From positions 248,001-312,000 of the forward strand of contig NZ_WOWO01000001.1 in NCBI RefSeq assembly GCF_009831455.1: a DNA stretch of 64,000 nucleotides, written 5' to 3'. Shown one piece after another: positions 42,014 to 50,988 of the stretch. The notes beneath the pieces were generated by a model. That model saw only the letters and a list, made by a program, of their open reading frames with translations. It had not been told where the DNA came from and did not search any database. This DNA comes from Salinirussus salinus (GTDB taxonomy: Archaea; Halobacteriota; Halobacteria; Halobacteriales; Haloarculaceae). The stretch's first letter is position 1, and every line of letters starts with the position of its first letter. A program made the position numbers and the translations under genes.

Positions 42014-43203
42014 CCGGCCTCCCCCCCTGCGGGCCGGAGCCGGCCCCGACGCCGGAGGTACCGGCCGGCGATGCGGAACAGCTCCGGCGTCGCCACCAGC
42101 AGGATGACCAGCCCGCGGAGCACCTCGACCAGGTCACGCGGGATGCCGAGCTGGAAGTTGATCGCCAGCCCGCCGCTCTGGAGCGCGCCGAACAGCACCC
42201 CCGACGGCACCAGCGCGAGGGGGTTGTTGCCAGCGAGCACGGAGACGGCGATCCCGTCAAAGCCCAGCGCCGGGATGCCGGTCTGCCACCGCCCCACCAC
42301 CATCATCACGTACAGCGCGCCGCCGAGGCCGGCGACGGCGCCGGCGATGGTCATCGACAGCACCGTCGTCCGGGCGGCGTCGACGCCGCCGAAGACGGCC
42401 GCGGCCCGCTGGCGGCCCAGCACCCGGATGTCGTACCCCAGCGTCGTCCGGTTGAGCAGCCACCAGAACCCGACGACCAGCGCGAGCGTCGCCGCCAGCA
42501 CCGCCACCGAAAAGCGCGCCCCCGTGGGGAACAGCCACGGCCGCAGCACCGCGGCCTCGGGGATCGAGCGGCTGACCGTCCCCTGGATGCCCGGGTCGTT
42601 GAAAAAGCGCTTGACGAGGACGATCGCGACCGCCGTGGCGATGAAGTTCAGGAGTAGCGTCGAGATGACCTCGTTGGTGCCGTAGCGGGCCTTCAGCACG
42701 CCCGGCAACAGCCCGTACAGCCCCCCCGCGAGGGCGCCGGCGACCAGCCCCGCCGGGACCAGCACCGCCGTCGCGAGCAGGCCCCCGCCGGACACCAGGG
42801 GGCCGAGCCACAGCAGCGTGACTGTCGTGCCAAGCGCCGCGAGAACGAACTGCCCCTGTGCCCCGATGTTGAAGAGGCCGGCGCGGTACGGGATGGCGAA
42901 GGCGAGCCCGGTGAACACGAGCAGCGTCATCCGCTGGAGGGTCAGCGCCTGGTTGAGCTGGGTGCCGAAGGCGCCCTGGTACATTGCGGCGTACACCTCC
43001 ACCGGGTCGAAACAGAAGCTCGTCCCGAACAGGAACAGGGTGGGCTCGCGACAGCTGGCGATGTACCCGGACCCGAGCACCACGAACCCGCCCAGCACCA
43101 GCGCGGCGACCACGGCCGCGACGCTGACCAGCGCCCGCTCGAGCCCGGACAGCCCCGCTGCCCGCCGGAGCAGGCGGCTCAGCCACGCCGGGAGCCTGCT
43201 CAT
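42010..43203 (-). CDS. Nucleoside-type ABC transporter permease (first)
   Basis: 397 aa. N-terminal helix and a periplasmic insert (about 50-80, SGYIASCREPTLFLFG) are followed by the core with AGLFNIGAQGQFVLAALG and GRQRAAAVFGGVDAARTTVLSM. YufP/NupP type. ATGA overlaps on both sides link it to the ATPase and the second permease. Confidence 0.92.
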   Translation of the reverse strand: MSRLPAWLSRLLRRAAGLSGLERALVSVAAVVAALVLGGFVVLGSGYIASCREPTLFLFGTSFCFDPVEVYAAMYQGAFGTQLNQALTLQRMTLLVFTGLAFAIPYRAGLFNIGAQGQFVLAALGTTVTLLWLGPLVSGGGLLATAVLVPAGLVAGALAGGLYGLLPGVLKARYGTNEVISTLLLNFIATAVAIVLVKRFFNDPGIQGTVSRSIPEAAVLRPWLFPTGARFSVAVLAATLALVVGFWWLLNRTTLGYDIRVLGRQRAAAVFGGVDAARTTVLSMTIAGAVAGLGGALYVMMVVGRWQTGIPALGFDGIAVSVLAGNNPLALVPSGVLFGALQSGGLAINFQLGIPRDLVEVLRGLVILLVATPELFRIAGRYLRRRGRLRPAGGEAG

Positions 43204-44762
43204 CGTCCGGCCTCCGCCAGCCCCTCGGGGCGCTCGCCGGCCATCAACAGCCCCAGTTGCTCCTCGGTCACGGCGTCGGGGTCGACCACGTCGACGAACT
43301 CGCCCTCGTACATCACGGCGATACGGTCCGAGAGCCCGACCACCTCGTCGAGCGACGCCGAGACGACGAGGACGGGGACACCACGGTCGCGCACCGCGAG
43401 CAGCTGCTCGTGGATGAACTCCTTGCTCCCGATGTCGACCCCGCGGGTCGGGTGAGCGGCGACGACCACGTCCGGGTCACGGGACAGCTCCCGGCCGACG
43501 ACGAATTTCTGCTGGTTGCCGCCCGAGAGCGACCGCGCGGTCGCGTCGGGGTCCGGCGGCCGCACGTCGTACTCCTCGATGATCGCCGCGGCGTGGTCGC
43601 GGGCGGCCGCCCAGTCGATGCTGCCCCGGTTCCCGAACGGCGCGCGGTGCTGGCTGCCCAGGATGGCGTTTGCCACGAGGTCGAAATCGAGCACGAGCGC
43701 CTCCTCCTGGCGGTCGCTCGGGACGTGTGCCAGCCCCCGGGAGAGCCGCTCCCGGCGGGAGAGCCCGGTGACGTCCTCCCCGCCGAACCGGACCGCGCCC
43801 GCCTCGGCCTCGCGGACGCCCGTGACGGCCTCGACCAGCGGCCCCTGGCCGTTGCCGTCCACCCCCGCGATACCGACGACCTCCCCCTCGTGCACGTCGA
43901 TGTCGACCCCGTGGACCGCCCGTTCGCCCCGGTCGTCCTCGACGGTCAGCCCCTCGACGGCCAGTCCGACGTCGCCGCCCGTCCCGCCGCGGGCCGCGCG
44001 CTCGACCTCGAGCAACACCTCCCGGCCGACCATCATCTCCGCCAGCTCCTCCCGGCTGGTGTCCGCGGCGTCGACGGTGTCGACGCGTCGCCCGTCCCGG
44101 AGGACGGTTATCCCGTCGGCGGCGGTCAGCGCCTCGCCCAGCTTGTGCGTGATGAAGATTATCGTCCCGCCCTGTGCGGTCAGTTGCTCGAAAATGCCGA
44201 ACAGCTCCTCGACTTCCTGGGGGGTGAGCACGGCCGTCGGCTCGTCGAAAATGAAGACGTCGGCCCCCCGGAAGAGGGTCTTGAGCACTTCGACCCGCTG
44301 GCGGGCGCCCATGCTGAGTTGCTCGACCGGCGTGTCCAGGTCCCCGGCCAGCCCGAGCCCGTAGCGCTCGCTCAGCTCGCGGACCTCGCGGTCGATGCGG
44401 GCGTCGTCGGTCTTCAGCCCGCCGTGGGTGACCGGCTCCCAGCCGAGCGCGATGTTCTCGCGGACGGTCATCGGCTCGACCAGCATGAAGTGCTGGTGGA
44501 TCATCCCGACGCCGGCCGCGATGGCGTCCTGCGGGGAGTCGAACTCGACGGCGTCGCCGTCCACCCGGACCTCGCCGGCGGTCGGCTCGTAGAGGCCGTA
44601 GAGGACGTTCATCAGCGTGGTCTTGCCGGCGCCGTTCTCGCCCAGCAGGGCGTGGACTGTGCCGCGCTCGACGGTCATGTCGACGTCGTCGTTCGCGACG
44701 ACGTCGCCGAACCGTTTCGTGATGCCCGACAGGCTGACTGCCGTTTCGATTGTGTCCGTCAT
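43200..44762 (-). CDS. Nucleoside-type ABC transporter ATPase (two nucleotide-binding domains)
   Basis: 520 aa. The first half has Walker A GENGAGKTT, signature LSMGARQRVEVLK and Walker B VFIFDEPTAVL. The second half has a degenerate Walker A (GVDGNGQGPL) and signature LSGGNQQKFVVGREL. This asymmetry is normal for the RbsA/YufO family that drives sugar and nucleoside importers. The ATG at 44762 opens with a standard N-terminus (MTDTIETAVSLSGITKRFGD). Overlaps the first permease by ATGA. Confidence 0.94.
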   Translation of the reverse strand: MTDTIETAVSLSGITKRFGDVVANDDVDMTVERGTVHALLGENGAGKTTLMNVLYGLYEPTAGEVRVDGDAVEFDSPQDAIAAGVGMIHQHFMLVEPMTVRENIALGWEPVTHGGLKTDDARIDREVRELSERYGLGLAGDLDTPVEQLSMGARQRVEVLKTLFRGADVFIFDEPTAVLTPQEVEELFGIFEQLTAQGGTIIFITHKLGEALTAADGITVLRDGRRVDTVDAADTSREELAEMMVGREVLLEVERAARGGTGGDVGLAVEGLTVEDDRGERAVHGVDIDVHEGEVVGIAGVDGNGQGPLVEAVTGVREAEAGAVRFGGEDVTGLSRRERLSRGLAHVPSDRQEEALVLDFDLVANAILGSQHRAPFGNRGSIDWAAARDHAAAIIEEYDVRPPDPDATARSLSGGNQQKFVVGRELSRDPDVVVAAHPTRGVDIGSKEFIHEQLLAVRDRGVPVLVVSASLDEVVGLSDRIAVMYEGEFVDVVDPDAVTEEQLGLLMAGERPEGLAEAGR

Positions 44763-44824
44763 CGTGTGCTCGCGTGGCGGCCGGGACACCCCGACCGCCG
44801 CGTCGCTCTCGTGCTCCGCTCAGG

Positions 44825-45985
44825 TCACGGCGTGGCCGGCACGTCGATGTTGCCCGCGGCGATCTCCTCTTTGGTGGCGGCGGCCGCGTCCTTGACCTCC
44901 TGTGGCACTTCCGTCCCGATGCTGTCGCTCCAGACGAGCTCGAACCCGCCCTCGCCGGCGCCGAGCTCGAACGTGTTGCCGCCCTGGAACTCGTCGTTGA
45001 CGACGTGCTCGACGGCGCGGAACGCGCTGGTGTCGACGCCCTTGATCATCGAGCCGAGGATGACGTTGGCGAAGTCCGGGACGGTCTCGGACTGGCGGCT
45101 GTCGGCGCCGAAGGCGAACACGCCGTTGTTCTGTGCGGCCCGGAACACCCCGACCCCACCGGCACCGGCGCCGTGGTAGAGCACGTCCGCGCCCTGGTCG
45201 ATCATCGACTGGGCGGTCTCCTCGGCAGCACCGGGACTGGAGAAGTCCCCGACGTAGCTCGACAGGACCTCGAACCCGGAGTCGACGGACTGGGCGCCGG
45301 CCCGGAAGCCGGCCTCGAAGGCCTGGACGACCGGCGCCTCGATCCCGCCGACGAACCCGAGCACCGTGTTCGAGGGGTCCGTCGAGCTGGGGCCCGCCGA
45401 AAACTCCATGGTCGAGAGCTGCGCGGCGGCCTGCCCGACGAGGTAAGAGCCCTGCTCCTCGGCGTAGACCCAGTTCTCGACGTTCGAGCGGTCGACGACC
45501 GCGTCCAGCTGCGCCCACCGCTGGTCGGAGAAGGTGTTCGCGTTCTCCTGGAGCGGCGCGACGTGCTCGAACCCGACACAGATGATGAGGTCGTAGTCGG
45601 GGTCGGTCGACCGGGCGAACCGCCGCTGGAAGGAGTTGAAGTCGCTCGTGCTCTGGGGCTCGGCGTTGTCGAAGCTGATGCCGAGTTCGTCTCTCGCCCG
45701 CCGGACCCCGCGGTTGGCGGCGTCCGAGAACGACTGGTCGCCCAGGCCGCCCCGGGCGTAGATGACGCCGACGTTGACATCCTCGCCCGGCAACGGCGTT
45801 TCGGTCTCGGCCGCGGTCCCGGCCGGCGTCTCACCGCCGCCGTTACCGCCGTCGTCGTCGCCGTTGCCGCCGCCGGCACCGTCGTCGGTCGTCCCGTCGC
45901 CGGGCCCGCGACTCCCCGAACACCCTGCGAGCCCAACTGTCAGTCCCACCCCGCTCGCTTTCAGTACGTCACGGCGCGATACCAT
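44825..45985 (-). CDS. BMP-family nucleoside-binding lipoprotein
   Basis: 386 aa. Tat motif SRRDVLK and lipobox LAGCSG (about 20-25) give a lipid-anchored binding protein. A Gly/Asp-rich linker (about 26-65) is followed by the BMP/PnrA fold: VGVIYARGGLGDQSFSDAA, FEHVAPLQENANTF, GADVLYHGAGAGGVGVF. PnrA-type proteins bind purine nucleosides. It starts the operon; ATG 45985 follows the promoter with the 16-bp palindrome. Confidence 0.92.
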   Translation of the reverse strand: MVSRRDVLKASGVGLTVGLAGCSGSRGPGDGTTDDGAGGGNGDDDGGNGGGETPAGTAAETETPLPGEDVNVGVIYARGGLGDQSFSDAANRGVRRARDELGISFDNAEPQSTSDFNSFQRRFARSTDPDYDLIICVGFEHVAPLQENANTFSDQRWAQLDAVVDRSNVENWVYAEEQGSYLVGQAAAQLSTMEFSAGPSSTDPSNTVLGFVGGIEAPVVQAFEAGFRAGAQSVDSGFEVLSSYVGDFSSPGAAEETAQSMIDQGADVLYHGAGAGGVGVFRAAQNNGVFAFGADSRQSETVPDFANVILGSMIKGVDTSAFRAVEHVVNDEFQGGNTFELGAGEGGFELVWSDSIGTEVPQEVKDAAAATKEEIAAGNIDVPATP

Positions 45986-46010
45986 AGGCGACGGGTTGGG
46001 GGGGGAACGG

Positions 46011-46033
46011 ATATATATTGCCACTTGTGGCAA
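46011..46033 (-). promoter_or_regulatory. Promoter and 16-bp palindrome of the nucleoside importer operon
   Basis: ATATATAT (46011-46018, minus-strand TATA box) lies 26-33 bases before the ATG at 45985. Directly upstream and touching it is TTGCCAC-TT-GTGGCAA (46018-46033), perfect 7-bp arms. A protein here would cover the BRE and TATA, so it is a likely repressor site. Its regulator is not among the neighbours. Confidence 0.72.
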
Positions 46034-46095
46034 CTTACGACCATGGTGCTGAACGGGGTCGGTGGCGCCGGCGCGGCCGGAAACGGCGGCCGCGG

Positions 46096-47367
46096 TCAGA
46101 ACTGGTCGCCGTGGCGCCAGTCGGCCTCGTACTCCGACTGGCTCTCCGTCACCTCGTCGATGTCGGTCCCGAGCGTCGCCAGCTTGCGCTCCGCAACCTC
46201 GCGGTCGACCCGGTCGGGGACGCTGTACAGCCCCGGCTCCAGCTCGTCGTGTCGCTTCGAGAGGTCGTAGGCCGCCATGAACATCATCGCGAAGGTCATG
46301 TCGATCACCTCTGCGGGGTGGCCCTGGCTGTAGGGGCCGGTGAGATTGACGAGCCGGCCCTCGCTGAGCAGGTCGATGTGGCGGCCATCGGGCAGGTGGT
46401 ACCGTGTGACCCCCTCCTTGGGTTCGCTCGTTCGGTCGGCCATCGCCGCCAGGTCGTCGACGACGATCTCCACGTCGAAGTGGCCGGCGTTGGCGAGTTT
46501 CGCGCCCGACTCCATGGCCTCGAAGTGCTCCCCGCGGATGATGTCGCGGTTGCCCGTCGCCGTCAGGAACAGGTCCCCCTCCGGCGCGGCCTCGGCCATG
46601 TTCGAAACCCGGTGGCCGTCCATGTGTGCCTGCAGCGCCCGCCGGGGGTCGACCTCCGTGACGACCGTCTCCGCGCCCAGCGAGCGGAGCTTGCTGGCGA
46701 CCCCGCGGCCGACGTAGCCGTAGCCGGCCACCACGGCGGTCTTCCCGGCGACCATGGCGTTTGTCGTGATCATCACGTTCGCCAGGGCGGACTCGCCGGT
46801 CCCGTGGACGTTGTCGAAGAAGTGTTTCATCGGCGTGTCGTTGACGCCGTAGACCGGGAATTCGAGCACGTCTTCGCGGTCCATCGCCTCCAGCCGGGTG
46901 ATCCCGGCGGTGGTCTGCTCCCCGCCCGCGAGCACCTTCCGGGCGACCTCGGGGTGGGCGTCGTGGACCTTCGCGATCAGTTCACAGCCGTCGTCGAGGA
47001 TGATGTCGGGCTCCCGTTCGAGCAGAGCGTGCTGGGCCTCCTCGAACTCCTCGTCGGTCATCCCCTCGCGGGCGAAGGCCTCGTACCCCTCCTGGGCGTC
47101 GAGGAACTGAACCACGTCGCCGTGGGTCGACTGCGGCTCGGAGGGCGCGAACAGGACTTCGGCGCCCGCCGCGCGGAGCGTCTCGATGAGCACGCCGGTC
47201 TTAGTCTCCAGGTGCGAGGCCACCGCGACCGTCAGCCCGTCGAAGGGCCGTTCGCGGCCGAACTCCTCGGCAAAGGACCGCAGTAGCGGCGTGTGGTCAC
47301 GCGTCCACACGAGCGGGTCGTCGGTCTCCGGTTCCGTCTCCTGGTCCTCGAGCGTTCCCGATGGCAT
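46096..47367 (-). CDS. ahcY: S-adenosylhomocysteine hydrolase
   Basis: 423 aa. Cleaves SAH to adenosine and homocysteine, keeping SAM methyltransferases active. Substrate segment ASHLETKTGVLIETL, ILDDGCEL, the QTTAGITRLEAM segment, NAD motif VVAGYGYVGRGVA and the closing NLTGPYSQGHPAEVIDMTFA are present. ATG 47367 is chosen from several upstream possibilities because the N-terminus reads acidic and family-like from there. The adenosine it makes fits near a nucleoside block, but it is a housekeeping gene. Confidence 0.95.
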   Translation of the reverse strand: MPSGTLEDQETEPETDDPLVWTRDHTPLLRSFAEEFGRERPFDGLTVAVASHLETKTGVLIETLRAAGAEVLFAPSEPQSTHGDVVQFLDAQEGYEAFAREGMTDEEFEEAQHALLEREPDIILDDGCELIAKVHDAHPEVARKVLAGGEQTTAGITRLEAMDREDVLEFPVYGVNDTPMKHFFDNVHGTGESALANVMITTNAMVAGKTAVVAGYGYVGRGVASKLRSLGAETVVTEVDPRRALQAHMDGHRVSNMAEAAPEGDLFLTATGNRDIIRGEHFEAMESGAKLANAGHFDVEIVVDDLAAMADRTSEPKEGVTRYHLPDGRHIDLLSEGRLVNLTGPYSQGHPAEVIDMTFAMMFMAAYDLSKRHDELEPGLYSVPDRVDREVAERKLATLGTDIDEVTESQSEYEADWRHGDQF

Positions 47368-47557
47368 ACTCCGACTCTCGGACCGGCCCCTCAAAGGGGC
47401 TACGAGTCGGGCCGGTCGTCGGCGGCATCGGTATCGACCGGTCGCCGGCTGCAACCGGTTTCGGGCGGTGTGTAGCGGGCGGCGACAGGCAGCAGACAGC
47501 AGCCGGCGGTCGGCGCCGGGAGCGTTAAGGGCGGGACTCCGAAAGGGAGCACCGGAC

Positions 47558-49063
47558 ATGTGCCCGAACCCGCGAGACCGTGTGCGCCGGCTGCTCGGAC
47601 GGGCACGGCGGGCCGGGCGACGCCGGCGTCGGGCGCTGCGCCGGCACCTCGAACGAACCCAGACCGTCGTCCACCTCTCGGTGCTCCTGCTCGTGCCGCT
47701 TCTGATCGGGCTGGTCACCTATCTCTCGAACGCCGTCTCGGAGCTCGCCTTCCTGCTGTTCCCGCCGCTCGCCTCCGGGGCGTACACGCTGTTCGCGGAC
47801 CCGGAGGGGCGGTACGCCTCCGTCTCGCGGTTCGTCGGCGGGCTCACCGCCGGCGCGGTCTGTGGATGGGTCGCCGTCGCCGGCGCGGGGCTGGTCTACG
47901 AGACGCCCGCCGGCGAGGTCAACGCCTTCGCCGCGGCGCTCGCGGTCTTTCTGACCGGGCTGGTGACCTGGCTGCTCGACACCGAGGAGCCGGCGGCGTT
48001 CTCGACGGCACTGTTGACCCTGTTCGTCCACGCCCGGGTCGAGCGCCCCGGGCTGTACGTGCTCAGCGTGGCCGCCTCGAGCGCGGTCGTCGCCGGGGGG
48101 TTTGCCCTCTGGCGGCGCAGCGTCTACGAGCAGCGCGACCGCTACCTCTACGAGGCCGCCAGAGGCGACGACCACGTCCTCGTGCCGATGCGCGGGCCGC
48201 GGGCCGAGACGACCGCCGTCCTGGCCGCCCGCCTGGCGGCGGCCCACCGCGCCGGGAAGGTCGTCCTGCTCGACCTCGTCGAGGAGGACTGGCTGGCCGA
48301 GGCCGAGCGGGCGCTCATCGCGGAACACGGCGCGGCCCGGCTCGCGAACGGCGGCCCAGGGGCCGGCGGCCGCGCCGCGGGCGACGCGGGTACCGGTCGG
48401 GGGGAGCCGGGCCGCCCGGCCGACGGCAGCGCCGTCTCGGAGGCGGTGAGCCGGCTGGAGGTCCAGGCCAACCGCGTCGAGACGCTCGCGGGGGTCCCCT
48501 GCGAGGTGGTGGTGGCGGTCGCCGGCCAGAACCCCGGACGGACCGCGCTCGACGCCGCGACCCGGACCAACTGCGACCTCATCGCGGCCCCCTACGAGAG
48601 CGCTGACGGGCGCCTCGCGCCCTTCGTCCGGACGCTGTTTCGCGGCGAACAGGACGTCCTCGTCCACCGGGCCACGGCCGAGCGGACCGCGTGGGGGCGG
48701 GTGCTCGTCCCGGTCCGCGGGACCAGCGACGTCGCCCACGGGATGGTCGACTTCGCGACCCGGCTGGCCGGCGAGACCGGTTTCGTCTCCGTCGCCACCT
48801 GCATCGACGGGGGCAGCGAGCGCGACCGCCGCCGGGCGGAGTCGATGCTCTCGGACCTCGTCGAGCCCTTCGAGGGCGACATCGAGACCCGGGTCGCCGC
48901 CACCGATATCGGCGACTTCCTCGCGCGCAACGGCCCCGGATACGACCTCGTCGTCATGGGTGCCAGCCGGGACCGGAGCCGGGCCTCGCGGCTGGTCTCG
49001 CCGCCGACCTTCCGGCGGGTCGGCGACCTCGACGTCGACGTGGCTATCGTCGACCGGAACTGA
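47558..49063 (+). CDS. HPP-type membrane domain fused to two UspA-like domains
   Basis: 501 aa. A basic N-terminus (about 1-35) precedes four or five helices (about 38-185) with ELAFLLFPPLASGAYTLF, the HPP-family signature (named after a His-Pro-Pro motif; here FPP). Two UspA-like domains follow: about 205-365 (DHVLVPMRGPRAETTAVLAARL) and about 370-500 (GRVLVPVRGTSDVAHGMVDFA) ending in DLVVMGASRDRS. HPP proteins include a cyanobacterial nitrite transporter. A Gly/Ala-rich insert (about 265-295) is low complexity. ATG 47558 has an A/T box (GCGTTAAG, 47522-47529). Confidence 0.82.
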   Translation: MCPNPRDRVRRLLGRARRAGRRRRRALRRHLERTQTVVHLSVLLLVPLLIGLVTYLSNAVSELAFLLFPPLASGAYTLFADPEGRYASVSRFVGGLTAGAVCGWVAVAGAGLVYETPAGEVNAFAAALAVFLTGLVTWLLDTEEPAAFSTALLTLFVHARVERPGLYVLSVAASSAVVAGGFALWRRSVYEQRDRYLYEAARGDDHVLVPMRGPRAETTAVLAARLAAAHRAGKVVLLDLVEEDWLAEAERALIAEHGAARLANGGPGAGGRAAGDAGTGRGEPGRPADGSAVSEAVSRLEVQANRVETLAGVPCEVVVAVAGQNPGRTALDAATRTNCDLIAAPYESADGRLAPFVRTLFRGEQDVLVHRATAERTAWGRVLVPVRGTSDVAHGMVDFATRLAGETGFVSVATCIDGGSERDRRRAESMLSDLVEPFEGDIETRVAATDIGDFLARNGPGYDLVVMGASRDRSRASRLVSPPTFRRVGDLDVDVAIVDRN

Positions 49064-49080
49064 GCCGGCCGCGCCGGCGG

Positions 49081-49644
49081 TCAGACCCCCGGCACCGTCG
49101 CCACGAACAGGAACGTCTCGGGGCGCTCCTCGAGGCGTTCGAGCGTCAGCCCCGCCTCCGAGAGCTGGTCGCGGACCTCCGCCGGCGTGTACCGCTCGGC
49201 GACCGGTGGGCCGGCGTCGCCCGCCCCGTCACCGCTCCAGTCGGCGGCGACGAGCCGCCCGCCGGGCGCGAGCACGCGGGCGAGTTCCGCGAGCGCGCCG
49301 GCGGTGGCGAACTCGTGGTAGGTCATCGTCGAGAACGCCGCCTCGACGCTGCCGTCGGTGAGAGGAAGCGCGTCGGCGACGGCCGTGACCGGGGAGACGT
49401 TGTCGGGGATCCCCTTCTCGCTGTAGAAGGCGTGCATGGCGGGCTGGACGTCGACGGCGAGCACGCGGCCGGCCGCCACGGCAACGTCGTCGGTGTAGAA
49501 GCCGGTGCCGCTGCCCACGTCGATGACGGTCTCCGTCCCGTCGAGCGACAGCGCCCCGAGCAGTTCCTCCGCGGAGACCCGGCGGTACCGCTCGGGTCCC
49601 TCCAGTCGGTCGGCTTTCGCCGCGTCGAACGTGTGATGGCCCAT
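49081..49644 (-). CDS. Class I SAM-dependent methyltransferase
   Basis: 187 aa. Motif I VIDVGSGTGFYTDDVA (about 40-55), VLAVDVQPAMHAFY, ADALPLTDGSVEAAFSTMTYHEF and LAPGGRLVAADW. Length fits a small-molecule or quinone-type methyltransferase; substrate unknown. Convergent with the HPP-USP gene (17 bp apart). Confidence 0.88.
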   Translation of the reverse strand: MGHHTFDAAKADRLEGPERYRRVSAEELLGALSLDGTETVIDVGSGTGFYTDDVAVAAGRVLAVDVQPAMHAFYSEKGIPDNVSPVTAVADALPLTDGSVEAAFSTMTYHEFATAGALAELARVLAPGGRLVAADWSGDGAGDAGPPVAERYTPAEVRDQLSEAGLTLERLEERPETFLFVATVPGV

Positions 49645-49712
49645 CGGCTGCCGGGAGGAGCCGGCGACGCTTCAGTCTGGCCCCCGAGCCGGCGCAGGCG
49701 TTTCGCCGGCCG

Positions 49713-50879
49713 TCAGTCCCGGCCGTCCCCGTCGGACTCGAGCAGGCGGGTGGCGACCCCCTCGACGTCGCTCCCGGAGAGCGCCGACCGGACGAGCAGC
49801 TGCCCGCCGATGACGGTGGGGCTCAGCACGGTATCCGCGCCGGCACGCCGGAGCTTCTCGACGTTCTCGCGGGCAGTGGCGGCGGCGACGATCCGGACTT
49901 CCGGGTTGAGCTCGCGGGCGGTCAGGATAGCGAAGGCGTCGTCGGCGTCGTTCTCCGTGGCGGCGATGACCGCCCGGGCGCGGTCGACCCCCGCGTCCCG
50001 GAGGGGGTCCTCGTCGCTGGGGTCGCCGGCGACGACGTTGATGTTCTGACTCCGGAGCCGGGAGACGCGGTCCTCGTCGTCGGTGACGACCACGAACTCC
50101 GTGTCCGCGAGTGCCTCCATGAGCGGTTCCGTCAGCTCGCCGTAGCCGAGCACCAGCACGTGGTCCTCGAGCAGGTCGTACTGTTTGTCAGACATGGTTC
50201 CGAGCGCGTGCGAGAGGCGTGCCTCGATGGCCGGACCGAGCACCGAGCCCAGCGCGATGGCGAAACTGGCCGTCCCGAGGACGACCACCGAGATGCTGAA
50301 CAGCCGGGCCTGGGCGGACTGGGCGGTCACGTCGCCGTAGCCGACGGTGCTCGCGGTGACGATGGTGTAGTACAGCGCGTCCGTCGGATTGGCGACGCCT
50401 GCGAACTGGTCGCGCAGCGCGTACGCGCCCGCCGTCCCGTAGACCAGCGTCCCCGCGAGCGCGAAGATGGCTGCCTGCTGGGCCGTCGAGAGCGCCACCG
50501 GCCGGTCGAAGCGCTTCCGGTTCAGAAAGAGCGTCGGCAGCGAGAGCAGCGACAGTGCCACCAGCGGCAGCGAGAAGACGCTGGCCTGGACCAGCCCCTG
50601 GGCCGCAGTCACGGGGAAAAGCACCGTCGTCGAGTACCAGGCCGCCCGGTAGCCCCGGCGCAGCCCCCACGCGCCGAGCAACATCAGAAAGCCCGTCAGC
50701 GTCCCGGTAAAGCCCGCGGTCTGCCGGACGGTCTCCGGGACGAAGGTCGCCAGCGGACCCGACACCTGCTGGGTGGCGATGTTGGCGATGCCGGTCGCGA
50801 GCGAGAGCAGCGCAACCAGCGTCGTCAGCAGGACCGCCGCGCGCGCCGCGAACAGCGCCCGCCGCGTGGCCGTCGCCAT
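49713..50879 (-). CDS. Potassium channel with RCK (TrkA-N) domain
   Basis: 388 aa. Four helices (about 13-32, 58-75, 82-100 and 103-120) precede the pore unit: helix about 135-155, selectivity filter TVGYGD (178-183), and helix about 190-215. The RCK_N domain begins near 236 (HVLVLGYGELTEPLMEAL) and includes VVTDDEDRVSRLRSQNINVVAGD. It lacks a clear RCK_C domain. It is transcribed away from two RCK_C-bearing membrane proteins, 109 bp between starts, which might supply that half. Confidence 0.92.
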   Translation of the reverse strand: MATATRRALFAARAAVLLTTLVALLSLATGIANIATQQVSGPLATFVPETVRQTAGFTGTLTGFLMLLGAWGLRRGYRAAWYSTTVLFPVTAAQGLVQASVFSLPLVALSLLSLPTLFLNRKRFDRPVALSTAQQAAIFALAGTLVYGTAGAYALRDQFAGVANPTDALYYTIVTASTVGYGDVTAQSAQARLFSISVVVLGTASFAIALGSVLGPAIEARLSHALGTMSDKQYDLLEDHVLVLGYGELTEPLMEALADTEFVVVTDDEDRVSRLRSQNINVVAGDPSDEDPLRDAGVDRARAVIAATENDADDAFAILTARELNPEVRIVAAATARENVEKLRRAGADTVLSPTVIGGQLLVRSALSGSDVEGVATRLLESDGDGRD

Positions 50880-50988
50880 AGCCGTGTCGTCGGAGTCGGG
50901 TCTCTAAAGGCTTCGCGTCCGCGCCCGGGCCGCCCGGGACCGGACCCGCGCCGACAGCCATTTCATCCGGACGGTCGAACCGGGGGCA

